Below are positions 1 to 5,841 of a stretch of DNA of 14,825 nucleotides, in pieces. The DNA lies in assembly GCA_013153635.1 (NCBI GenBank), contig JAADDZ010000017.1, positions 1 through 14,825 of the forward strand, in the 5' to 3' direction. The position numbers were made by a program, and so were the translations under genes. The number at the start of each line of letters is the position of its first letter. Position 1 is the stretch's first letter. A model generated the notes under the pieces. That model did not search any database. It was not told the DNA's origin and saw only the letters and a program-made list of their open reading frames with translations. The stretch is from Aquificota bacterium (GTDB taxonomy: Bacteria; Aquificota; Aquificia; Aquificales; Hydrogenothermaceae).

Positions 1-73
1 TGGTCTCAAAGTAGAGTGTGTTTTCTTTTCTTTTAAGCCGTCCGTTTGAGTTAATATAAAATCTACGGGACAT
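1..73 (-). CDS. cas1: CRISPR-associated endonuclease Cas1, N-terminal fragment cut by the window edge
   Basis: Reading leftwards from an ATG at 71-73 gives 24 codons running off the window: an opening of MSRRFYINSNGRLKRKENTL followed by YFET. This is the characteristic start of type I-B-like Cas1, where a short strand (YIxSxGRLKRKxNTLYFE) forms the N-terminal beta domain. A strong ribosome site (AAGAGGAAG) lies directly upstream. Cas1 integrates new spacers together with Cas2, usually helped by Cas4, and cas4 lies 1 kb upstream on the same strand. The catalytic residues lie outside the window, so intactness cannot be judged. The identification rests on a short but distinctive stretch and on the neighbouring cas4. 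Confidence 0.85.
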   Translation of the reverse strand, partial: MSRRFYINSNGRLKRKENTLYFET

Positions 74-92
74 ATCTTCCTCTTAGTATATT

Positions 93-103
93 GTGTTAAA
101 CAC
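93..103. promoter_or_regulatory. 11-bp perfect palindrome upstream of cas1
   Basis: GTGTT-A-AACAC is a perfect dyad in the 44-bp gap between the nucleotidyltransferase stop and the cas1 start. It could be a small operator or the stem of a weak hairpin. It has no uridine tract suited to a terminator, and chance is possible in such AT-rich DNA. Confidence 0.2.
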
Positions 104-117
104 TTTTATTCTTTTTT

Positions 118-447
118 CTAAAGCCATTTTATTCCTTCTTTTTTTATTGTTTCTTTTAGATAAGGAGTTTCTTTGAGGTCTATAACGTCAACTTTATATG
201 GAAGATTACTTTCATCTAACAGCTCTCTTAACAAGGAAAGCTCTTTGGAAATGTTTTTCTGGCTTTCAAAGGCTATATCAATATCTGAACAGTCTGTATG
301 TGTTTTCCTTGCCCTTGAACCAAAAAGAAAAACTTCCACTTTTTCGTTCTTAAAATAGTCTTTTATAAAATCTCTAAGGTCATTGATTGTTTTGACTTTT
401 CTTGACTTCTTTAAAAGCTCTTTATATTCCACTTGCAAAGCTCTCAT
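118..447 (-). CDS. MNT-type minimal nucleotidyltransferase (antitoxin-like)
   Basis: A 109-residue protein of the DNA polymerase beta superfamily, minimal nucleotidyltransferase class. The signature GSRAR (G43, S44) is followed by SDIDI with metal-binding D55 and D57, and a third acidic position in KVDVID (D87 or D90), so the active site looks complete. I chose ATG 445-447; a TTG five codons upstream (460-462) is the alternative, and neither has a clear ribosome site. Family members usually pair with a HEPN toxin, which they silence by AMPylation. No HEPN gene is next to it here. Its neighbours are a Doc toxin 42 bp upstream (counting from the ATG) and cas1 downstream. A role as third member of the toxin-antitoxin module is inference; a stand-alone or orphaned antitoxin is the alternative. 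Confidence 0.8.
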   Translation of the reverse strand: MRALQVEYKELLKKSRKVKTINDLRDFIKDYFKNEKVEVFLFGSRARKTHTDCSDIDIAFESQKNISKELSLLRELLDESNLPYKVDVIDLKETPYLKETIKKEGIKWL

Positions 448-489
448 ACTGAAAATATACAAAAAAATAAAATTATTGAAAAGATGTTG

Positions 490-861
490 TTATTTAACAT
501 GTGTCTTAACCCATTTGATTATTTCACTAAAGTCATACCTTCCAGATGCTATACCCGTAACGAAATTAAATTTTTCATCTTCGTCGGCTATAATTTTTAA
601 CCCGTTTTCTTCTAAAAACAATCTAAATAACACATAAGCTACTCTTTTATTACCATCTATAAAGGGATGATTTTTTATTATAGCTTCTATTAATTTAGCT
701 GCTTTTTCCTCTGCCGATGGGTATAATTCCTTTTCTTCAAAAGTTTGAAATGGTTGTTTTAAAGAACTTTCTAATAGATTTTTGTCTCTAACCCCTAAAG
801 TCCCTCCAGTTTCCATTATTATCTCCTCATGAATCCTTAAAACTAGTTCAGTAGAAAACAA
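490..861 (-). CDS. doc: Doc-family (death-on-curing) toxin
   Basis: A 123-residue Fic-fold protein. The catalytic loop HPFIDGNKR spans residues 65-73 (H65, D69, N71, K72, R73). The NKR ending, where AMPylating Fic enzymes have NGR, is typical of Doc, which phosphorylates and inactivates elongation factor EF-Tu. The GG..GVRDKNLLESSL segment near residues 19-34 also matches the family. The start codon is TTG, directly after the antitoxin stop in the same frame (TAA TTG), with AAAAGG about nine bases upstream as ribosome site. The P1 Doc length (126 residues) agrees. Its partner is the upstream small protein rather than a recognisable Phd. Placement between cas4 and cas1 is unusual. Toxicity and target are inferred from the family. 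Confidence 0.9.
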   Translation of the reverse strand: MFSTELVLRIHEEIIMETGGTLGVRDKNLLESSLKQPFQTFEEKELYPSAEEKAAKLIEAIIKNHPFIDGNKRVAYVLFRLFLEENGLKIIADEDEKFNFVTGIASGRYDFSEIIKWVKTHVK

Positions 862-1044
862 TTATGATAGCCTTTTTAAAAGATTTTTTTCTTCTTTAAT
901 TATTTTCTTTGCTTTTTCCAGTAATTTCTCGTCTAAACTTTTTCTTATGAGTTCCTCAACAACACATTCTTCAGAAACATTTTCCTCTTTGCTTATTTTT
1001 TTGATTAATTCATACAGCTCATCACTGATTTTTATCGCTTTCAT
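862..1044 (-). CDS. Ribbon-helix-helix-like antitoxin partner of Doc
   Basis: Sixty residues starting MKAIKISDELYELI, an N-terminal beta strand followed by two helices, which is the CopG/ribbon-helix-helix pattern, then a charged helical tail (about residues 38-60) suited to binding a toxin. ATG 1042-1044 is preferred over a TTG seven codons upstream because GGTGA sits about seven bases before it. It is immediately followed by the Doc gene with no spacer. Antitoxins of this kind neutralise the toxin and repress their own promoter; a 6-bp dyad overlapping the ribosome site (1047-1065) would suit that. The fold is judged by eye from a short sequence; the antitoxin role rests mainly on position. 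Confidence 0.75.
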   Translation of the reverse strand: MKAIKISDELYELIKKISKEENVSEECVVEELIRKSLDEKLLEKAKKIIKEEKNLLKRLS

Positions 1045-1046
1045 TG

Positions 1047-1065
1047 TTGTATCACCAAAATACAA
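1047..1065. promoter_or_regulatory. Dyad just upstream of the antitoxin start, candidate autoregulatory operator
   Basis: TTGTAT-N7-ATACAA is a perfect 6-bp inverted repeat. On the minus strand it encloses the GGTGA ribosome site of the antitoxin gene and lies downstream of the likely transcription start. Binding by the antitoxin, or a hairpin hiding the ribosome site, would both give autoregulation. Both readings are inference. Confidence 0.4.
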
Positions 1066-1077
1066 ATTTTTAATTAA

Positions 1078-1105
1078 AATATACAGCCTACTTTATACAA
1101 AGCAA
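1078..1105 (-). promoter_or_regulatory. Candidate promoter of the toxin-antitoxin module
   Basis: On the minus strand TTGCTT (1100-1105) and TATATT (1078-1083) are separated by 16 bp, giving a start near 1071. The -35 element lies inside the last codons of cas4, so the module could be transcribed independently of the cas genes. Confidence 0.4.
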
Positions 1106-1605
1106 AACTCAAAATAAGCACATTTCTTGCAGTAGGGAGCGTTTATGACCGGTGGCGGTTTATCCTGTTTCAGGATTTTGTTTATTTCCTGCAGGGCTTT
1201 TTCTATCTTTTTTTCATCTTTAGCTGTCAGCTCTACGAACTCCCTTTTCCGCTGTTTTGGATAATTGATTATCCCTTTTTTGTTTATGCCCAGTCTTTTT
1301 AGAAAGTATAAATAATACAAAATCTGCATTTTATCAGCTTCAGCCATTTTGTCAGAGTATTTTACTTCCCTGATGTTTAAGCTGTCCAAAATGTCTATTG
1401 ATATAAGGTTATCAATCAGCACTTCCCGTGATTTTTCCCGTCTATAGGTATTTTCGTGTAATAAAGCTCCCATCAAAACTTTATCTGACTGATTTTCCAT
1501 ACCTATCTTTCTATCAAACAGCCACAGCTTTCTTGGACATATAAAGTAATAATTAACCTTCAAACCGTTAACCTTAAGCTCTTCAAAGTCTATTTCCGGT
1601 TGCAT
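1093..1605 (-). CDS. cas4: CRISPR-associated exonuclease Cas4 (type I-B-like)
   Basis: A 170-residue Cas4/Dna2-type PD-(D/E)XK nuclease with an iron-sulfur cluster. C23 (in FICPRKLW) and the C-terminal C159, C162 and C168 (YCKKC...FC) are the four cluster ligands. The nuclease residues are H50 (LLHE), D71 (SIDI), E80 and K82 (REVK), and Q94 with Y98 (QILYY), so the protein looks intact. ATG 1603-1605 has AGGT seven bases upstream; the longer reading from TTG at 1650 adds 15 residues with no family resemblance. Cas4 trims prespacers and selects those with the right PAM for Cas1-Cas2. It is normally sandwiched between cas3 and cas1 in type I-B, but here both flanks are interrupted by other genes. 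GC content in sampled stretches (40-43%) is higher than in the adjacent toxin module. Confidence 0.93.
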   Translation of the reverse strand: MQPEIDFEELKVNGLKVNYYFICPRKLWLFDRKIGMENQSDKVLMGALLHENTYRREKSREVLIDNLISIDILDSLNIREVKYSDKMAEADKMQILYYLYFLKRLGINKKGIINYPKQRKREFVELTAKDEKKIEKALQEINKILKQDKPPPVINAPYCKKCAYFEFCFV

Positions 1606-1716
1606 TTTTATACCTATTTGGCAATTTTGGTAAAACAATACCGATAACAAACTATAAATTTAGGCAATCTAAAAGCTTATTTCTAGTAATCGTATCCTTT
1701 CTTAGATTTAAGATTT

Positions 1717-1733
1717 TACTATTGCTTATAGTA
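1717..1733. promoter_or_regulatory. Operator candidate 1 of the copper efflux operon
   Basis: TACTAT-TGCTT-ATAGTA is a perfect 6-bp inverted repeat with a 5-base centre. It covers the likely -35 element TTGCTT and lies upstream of a gene set that includes a BlaI/CopY-type repressor. A similar dyad follows 42 bp away, about four helical turns. Confidence 0.5.
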
Positions 1734-1749
1734 GAAAAAGTTTTATCTT
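1722..1749 (+). promoter_or_regulatory. Candidate promoter of the copper efflux operon
   Basis: TTGCTT (1722-1727) and TATCTT (1744-1749) are spaced by 16 bp, giving a start near 1756. The -35 lies within the first dyad and the second dyad lies just after the start, an arrangement suited to repression. Neither hexamer is close to consensus. Confidence 0.4.
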
Positions 1750-1759
1750 AATACTTAAA

Positions 1760-1774
1760 ACTACAAGGAGTAGT
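1760..1774. promoter_or_regulatory. Operator candidate 2 enclosing the lipoprotein ribosome site
   Basis: ACTAC-AAGGA-GTAGT is a perfect 5-bp inverted repeat whose centre is the Shine-Dalgarno sequence of the first gene (AAGGAG at 1765-1770, twelve bases before ATG 1783). Its arms resemble the first dyad (ACTAT/ATAGT against ACTAC/GTAGT), which supports a shared DNA-binding protein. An RNA hairpin would instead present the ribosome site in a loop. Confidence 0.45.
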
Positions 1775-1782
1775 AGAACAAA

Positions 1783-2175
1783 ATGAAAAGGCAAATTAGT
1801 CTATTTATTGCGTTAATATTAACTGTATTCATCACAGCTTGTAATAAAAAAGAAGGATTTAAAAAAGAACTCCAAAATGAAGGATACAAAGCAGTAATAA
1901 CATCTAACAAACCTCTACACATTGGGATAAACATATGGAAAATAAAAATTTATTCTCCAGATGGAAAACCTCTAACAGGGGCTAAAGTGTATATAAATGG
2001 TTATATGCCACCAATGCCCGGCATGCCTGAAATGAGTTTTGACTATCCAGTAGAAGACAAAGGAAATTACTATGAAGCTAAAGTAAATCTGTCTATGGCA
2101 GGAACTTGGCAGATAACAATAAAAGCAGAAAAAAACGGTAAAACAACAACATTTAAGTTTGGATTTAACTTATAA
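1783..2175 (+). CDS. YtkA/FixH-like lipoprotein with methionine ladder, probable periplasmic copper-binding protein
   Basis: A 130-residue secreted protein with a lipoprotein signal: positive start, hydrophobic residues 5-17, and lipobox ITAC with C20 as the lipidated cysteine. The rest is a small beta sandwich resembling the YtkA/FixH-type domain found in many copper pump operons (KIYSPDGKPLTGAKV, then an AGTWQITI strand). Residues 75-84 read MPPMPGMPEM, placing Met at 75, 78, 81 and 84, a pattern suited to soft metals such as Cu(I) or Ag(I). It is the first gene of the operon, 12 bp before the repressor gene. A metallochaperone role delivering copper to the pump, as CusF does, is inference; direct homology to CusF is not evident. 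Confidence 0.75.
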   Translation: MKRQISLFIALILTVFITACNKKEGFKKELQNEGYKAVITSNKPLHIGINIWKIKIYSPDGKPLTGAKVYINGYMPPMPGMPEMSFDYPVEDKGNYYEAKVNLSMAGTWQITIKAEKNGKTTTFKFGFNL

Positions 2176-2187
2176 GGGGGATAACGT

Positions 2188-2613
2188 ATGGAATTTTTCA
2201 AAAAAGCTTTTAAGGCTTTAAGGTTCAATAAGAATAAACCTACTGTCTTTGGAGAACTTGAAGAAAAAGTGATAAATATAATCTGGGAGAAAAAAAGCGG
2301 AACTGTTAGCGAAGTTAGGGAAATCCTTGGAAAAGAAAAATTTGCCCACACAACAATAATGACAATCCTTGATAGGCTTTATAAAAAAGGAATTTTAAAA
2401 AGAGAAAAAGAGGGAAAAGGCTATAGATATTTTCCACTAATCACCAAAGAAGAATTCGAAAGAGAAGTCGCAAAAAAAGTGATAAAAGATATAGTCAAAG
2501 GAAAACCTGACGTTGCAATTGCCGCATTTGAAGGCGTTTTGGAAGAACTTTCTCAAGAAGAGATAAAAAAACTAAAACACCTTATCCAGCAAAAGGTAAA
2601 AGATGAAGAATAA
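2188..2613 (+). CDS. BlaI/MecI/CopY-family transcriptional repressor
   Basis: A 141-residue winged-helix protein. Residues about 20-75 carry the family pattern: LEEKVINIIW, GTVSEVREIL, then the recognition helix TTIMTILDRLYKKGIL and the wing KREKEGKGYRY. The C-terminal helical part is the usual dimer region. A strong ribosome site (AAGGGGG, nine bases before ATG) follows the lipoprotein stop. It overlaps the M56 protease gene by 11 bp, the BlaI-BlaR1 or MecI-MecR1 arrangement. It contains no cysteine, so it lacks the CxCxxxxCxC metal motif of copper-sensing CopY and probably cannot sense metal alone. The first 17 residues are a basic extension not typical of BlaI. The likely target is the two dyads before the operon. 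Confidence 0.9.
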   Translation: MEFFKKAFKALRFNKNKPTVFGELEEKVINIIWEKKSGTVSEVREILGKEKFAHTTIMTILDRLYKKGILKREKEGKGYRYFPLITKEEFEREVAKKVIKDIVKGKPDVAIAAFEGVLEELSQEEIKKLKHLIQQKVKDEE

Positions 2614-3379
2614 ACTTTTTTTCTTAATGGTCTTTTTAATAAGTACTTATGTTTATATCTACTTTTTGCTTATATCTAATCTTGAGAGTTGGATAGTTGA
2701 TATAAAAAGTTGCTTTAAAGTTATGGAAAAAGCGGATTTTTTTATTGAACATACAAATGTATTTTTTTATTTGATATTGTTTGGTTTCATGAGCTTTTCT
2801 GTTTTAAAGGTTTTTATAAAAGCTTTTCTAGAGCTAAAAAAAGCTTTTCTACTAAAGAATAGTATAAATTTACTTAAGATTAAATCTTATAAAAACATAA
2901 TTATTATAAACTTTCCAAAACCTGTGGCATTTAACTTCTTAGATAAGATTGTTTTATCCTCTACTATCCTAAAAGGCTTAAGTAAAAAAGAGAAAAAAGC
3001 TGTCTTTTACCATGAAGTTGGACATTTAAAAAATTTAGATAGTTTTAAATTATTTGTAATTAATATTGCTCTGTCTTTATTTCCAAAACTTGTTAATAAG
3101 AAACTTTTCAGTGGTGTTTTATTAGAAGCAGAACATAATGCAGATACTTTTGCCAGTTTAAAGGTTGGAAAAGAATCTCTTGCGAATGCTCTTATTAATG
3201 TAAAAAGTCTAATTTCAAGTTATCCACTAATGAATAACTTCACCCAAAAAAGAATCGAAATGCTACTCGAAAAGAAAGATTTTAAACTGCCAAAAACTAT
3301 TTGGTTCATATCTTTGTTTTTCTTCACAACACTATTTTTACTACTATGTTACAAAACCTGTTTTTGCGGTACTATGTAG
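2603..3379 (+). CDS. M56-family (BlaR1/MecR1-like) membrane zinc protease, signal transducer
   Basis: A 258-residue membrane protein with the gluzincin zinc site HEVGH (H137, E138, H141) and a downstream EAEHNAD segment (175-181) that supplies the third ligand. Hydrophobic segments lie near residues 5-25, 52-72, 150-162 and 233-249. The stretch PVAFNF before the active site also matches M56 proteins. In BlaR1, a C-terminal penicillin-binding domain senses the drug and activates the protease, which leads to BlaI cleavage. That domain is absent here: the protein ends nine residues after the last helix with C249, C253 and C255. It sits between the repressor gene (11-bp overlap) and cusC (start directly after the stop). 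Metal sensing through the Cys tail is inference. Confidence 0.85.
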   Translation: MKNKLFFLMVFLISTYVYIYFLLISNLESWIVDIKSCFKVMEKADFFIEHTNVFFYLILFGFMSFSVLKVFIKAFLELKKAFLLKNSINLLKIKSYKNIIIINFPKPVAFNFLDKIVLSSTILKGLSKKEKKAVFYHEVGHLKNLDSFKLFVINIALSLFPKLVNKKLFSGVLLEAEHNADTFASLKVGKESLANALINVKSLISSYPLMNNFTQKRIEMLLEKKDFKLPKTIWFISLFFFTTLFLLLCYKTCFCGTM

Positions 3380-4600
3380 ATGTTAAAAGTTTTGGTTTTG
3401 ATTGTAACTTTTTTATCTGAATTTTCGTTTGCAATAACTGTAGAACAACTAGCAGAAAACATAGCAAAAAATCACCCTAAGATAAAATCTATAGAATACA
3501 GATTAAAAGCCCTAAAAGAAAGGCAAACCTTTGAAAATAGTTTACCTGACCCTGTAATTACTTTTTCTATCAATGATATTCAGCTATTTTACAGACCATT
3601 TGCAAGGAACTTAGAGCCGATGCAAACTATAAACTTTGGTTTTTCTCAAAAAATACCTTACCTTCCAAAGCTCAAACAAAAATCCAAAATCATAAAAGTA
3701 AAATACAACAAAACTTACTATAAGCTTTTATTAGAAAAGCTAGAACTAAAATTTGATATATACAAACATGTATACCTTTTTTGGCAGACAAAAGAAAAAC
3801 TAAAAGTACTAGAGGAATTTAAAAACATAGCAAAACATCTAATCGAATTTTCCAACACACTATACAGCATTGGGAAAATATCACAGGCAGAAGTGTTTAA
3901 CACGAATGTATTTTATTCAGAGCTTCTTCAAAGAGAAGTCTTTTTAAAGGGAAGACTAAAGCAGATAGAAAGTAGTTTTGCATACTTTAGTGAAGTTTCT
4001 CTAAAAGAGATAGACATAAAGGTAACCTATCCAAGTGATGTTTTAGAGTTAAATATATTTTTAAAATTTCTAAAAAGAAATAACCCCCAGCTTTTAGTTT
4101 TAAAAGAAGAACTAAAAGAGGCAAAAGAAAAAGTAAAACTTGCAAAACTTGACTATAAACCAGATTTTTCAGTCTTTGCTACATATGCATATAGAAACCC
4201 ATTTAGAGATTATGTATCTTTTGGAGGGAGCTTTAATATACCGCTGTGGGCAAAGAAAAAACAAGAAAAGAAAGTTTTAGAAGAGAGCTTTTATAAACTG
4301 TCAAAAAAGAAAAAACTTTTAGATATAGAAAAAATGCTTATTTCAAAACTTCAAGAAGAGTACTACAAGGCAAAAACTTCATATGAAAGCTTTAAAGTGT
4401 TCCATCAGTATCTAAAGCCACAAACTCAAAAAGTTTATGAAGGTGTACTTTCAGAGTATCAGGTAGGCAAGAAAAATATATTTGATGTACTAAAGGCTTT
4501 AAACCAAATTTTGACTGTACGACAAAAAATAATAGATGAAACTGTAAACTACCACATCGCGTATAAAAACATTCAAAAACTTATGGGGACACTAAAATGA
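3380..4600 (+). CDS. cusC: Outer-membrane efflux protein of the TolC family (CusC-like)
   Basis: A 406-residue protein with a signal peptide (cleavage likely after A18, FSFA-ITVEQ) and two outer-membrane efflux repeats, roughly residues 20-210 and 220-403. Typical marks are AENIAKNHPKIKS near the N-terminus, the QKIPYLPKL strand, and GGSFNIPLW in the second repeat. It forms the trimeric outer-membrane duct of an RND metal pump. No lipobox is seen, unlike E. coli CusC. The ATG follows the M56 stop without a gap and has no ribosome site, so translation is probably coupled; the stop overlaps the cusB start by four bases (ATGA). Membership of the Cu/Ag pump is given by its neighbours. Confidence 0.9.
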   Translation: MLKVLVLIVTFLSEFSFAITVEQLAENIAKNHPKIKSIEYRLKALKERQTFENSLPDPVITFSINDIQLFYRPFARNLEPMQTINFGFSQKIPYLPKLKQKSKIIKVKYNKTYYKLLLEKLELKFDIYKHVYLFWQTKEKLKVLEEFKNIAKHLIEFSNTLYSIGKISQAEVFNTNVFYSELLQREVFLKGRLKQIESSFAYFSEVSLKEIDIKVTYPSDVLELNIFLKFLKRNNPQLLVLKEELKEAKEKVKLAKLDYKPDFSVFATYAYRNPFRDYVSFGGSFNIPLWAKKKQEKKVLEESFYKLSKKKKLLDIEKMLISKLQEEYYKAKTSYESFKVFHQYLKPQTQKVYEGVLSEYQVGKKNIFDVLKALNQILTVRQKIIDETVNYHIAYKNIQKLMGTLK

Positions 4601-5787
4601 AAAACAAAGTTTTAATAGTTATCATTGCTTTAATCTCTGCTTTAGTAGGACTTACTGCTGGTTTTGTTTTTAAAATATATGACAAGGTAGACTTTGAGAG
4701 CTTAATATACAAAGAAGACAAAACTATAAAAAGTGAAAACCTACCAGTTAAAACAACCACCAGACCTGTAGATATATTAACAGTAGAACAGCTTTTTAAC
4801 ATTGACACGACAGTTGTTAGGAAAATGAAACTTGCAAAAACCATAGAAACATATGCAGATGTAGTTCACCCAGAAACAGACCTAAAAGAGATAGTTTTTA
4901 AGATTGACGGCTATGTAGAAGAGATTTACGCAGATTTTACAGGAAAGTATATAAAAAAAGGACAACCTCTTGTGAAGATATACAGTCCGGAGCTTGTTTC
5001 AGCACAGGAAGAGTTCTTAAGAGCTTATGAATATCTAAAAAGCGTTGAGAACTCCAAGGATTATATTATAAAAAACACAGCAAAAAAACTTTATGAAGCA
5101 TCTTACAAAAAGCTCTTATATTGGGACATAACACCAAAACAGATAGAAAATCTAAAAAAAACGAAAAAAGTTATGAAAACTCTCACCCTATACTCCCCTT
5201 ACGATGGCTGGATTATGGAAAAGTATATTTACCTTGGCTCTAAAATTCAGGCAGGTAAACCCTTGTTTAGAATAGCAAACCACGAAAAACTATGGGTTTT
5301 AGCAAAGATTTATGAACCATACCTATCTTTTGTAAAAGAAGGATTAAATGTAGAACTTTACTTTGATAGTTACCCAGATAAAAAAATCATAGGAAAAATA
5401 GATTATATCTATCCAATAATAGACTTTAAAAACAGAACAATAGACGCTCGTATAGTAATAGATAATAAGAACTACAAATACATTCCAAAAATGTATTCAA
5501 AGGTTATAGTAAAAATTTTTCTTGGAGAAAAACTTGTTTTGCCTGATACAGCTGTTATCAACACAGGAAAAAGGCAGATAGTATTTTGGCAAAAGGAAAA
5601 AGGTGTATTTGAGCCAGTATTTGTAAAACTTGGAATGTTTGTAGATGGGTTTTATGAGATAAAGGAGGGACTTCACGAAGGTATGGTCGTTGCAAACTCT
5701 GCACTGTTCTTGCTTGATGCAGATGCCCAGCTAAGAGGTAAGTACTCAAAAGACAAAAAACAAACTAATATGATACATCATCATTAA
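4597..5787 (+). CDS. cusB: RND periplasmic adaptor subunit (CusB-like)
   Basis: A 396-residue membrane fusion protein with an N-terminal membrane anchor (residues 4-26). The barrel-sandwich halves are near 98-132 (FKIDGYVEEIYADFTGKYIK) and 195-228 (LYSPYDGWI...GKPLFRI), with the helical hairpin between them and a beta barrel from about 230. CusB proteins link the inner-membrane pump to the outer duct and hand Cu(I)/Ag(I) to CusA. The protein ends in MIHHH (392-396), a short possible metal-binding tail. No fused CusF domain or heavy-metal-binding N-terminal domain is present. Start ATG overlaps cusC's stop, so the two are translationally coupled; cusA follows after 54 bp with its own ribosome site. 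Confidence 0.9.
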   Translation: MKNKVLIVIIALISALVGLTAGFVFKIYDKVDFESLIYKEDKTIKSENLPVKTTTRPVDILTVEQLFNIDTTVVRKMKLAKTIETYADVVHPETDLKEIVFKIDGYVEEIYADFTGKYIKKGQPLVKIYSPELVSAQEEFLRAYEYLKSVENSKDYIIKNTAKKLYEASYKKLLYWDITPKQIENLKKTKKVMKTLTLYSPYDGWIMEKYIYLGSKIQAGKPLFRIANHEKLWVLAKIYEPYLSFVKEGLNVELYFDSYPDKKIIGKIDYIYPIIDFKNRTIDARIVIDNKNYKYIPKMYSKVIVKIFLGEKLVLPDTAVINTGKRQIVFWQKEKGVFEPVFVKLGMFVDGFYEIKEGLHEGMVVANSALFLLDADAQLRGKYSKDKKQTNMIHHH

Positions 5788-5841
5788 AGAGATTAAAGAC
5801 CACGCATAAAGAGAGGAAAATATTATCCCAAGGGATTAGAT

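Larger units (their letters stand above)
1606..1782. other. Divergent intergenic region between cas4 and the copper efflux operon
   Basis: This 177-bp gap must hold promoters for both directions. For cas4, a TATAGT (minus strand, 1651-1656) is a passable -10 without a good -35, and GGTA-N6-TACC (1629-1642) is a weak dyad. The plus-strand promoter and two dyads lie at 1717-1774. It is also the left junction of the segment that separates cas4 from cas3. I see no transposon end, att-like duplication or RNA gene. Confidence 0.4.

Noticed and set aside
1068-1079. TTTTAATTAAAA palindrome between cas4 and the antitoxin
   Set aside because: Pure A/T and likely chance or part of the promoter; the neighbouring TTGTAT/ATACAA dyad is a better operator candidate.
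1783-2175. The lipoprotein as CusF
   Set aside because: It lacks the small OB-fold CusF pattern and its conserved Trp/His/Met arrangement; the YtkA/FixH-like layout fits better.
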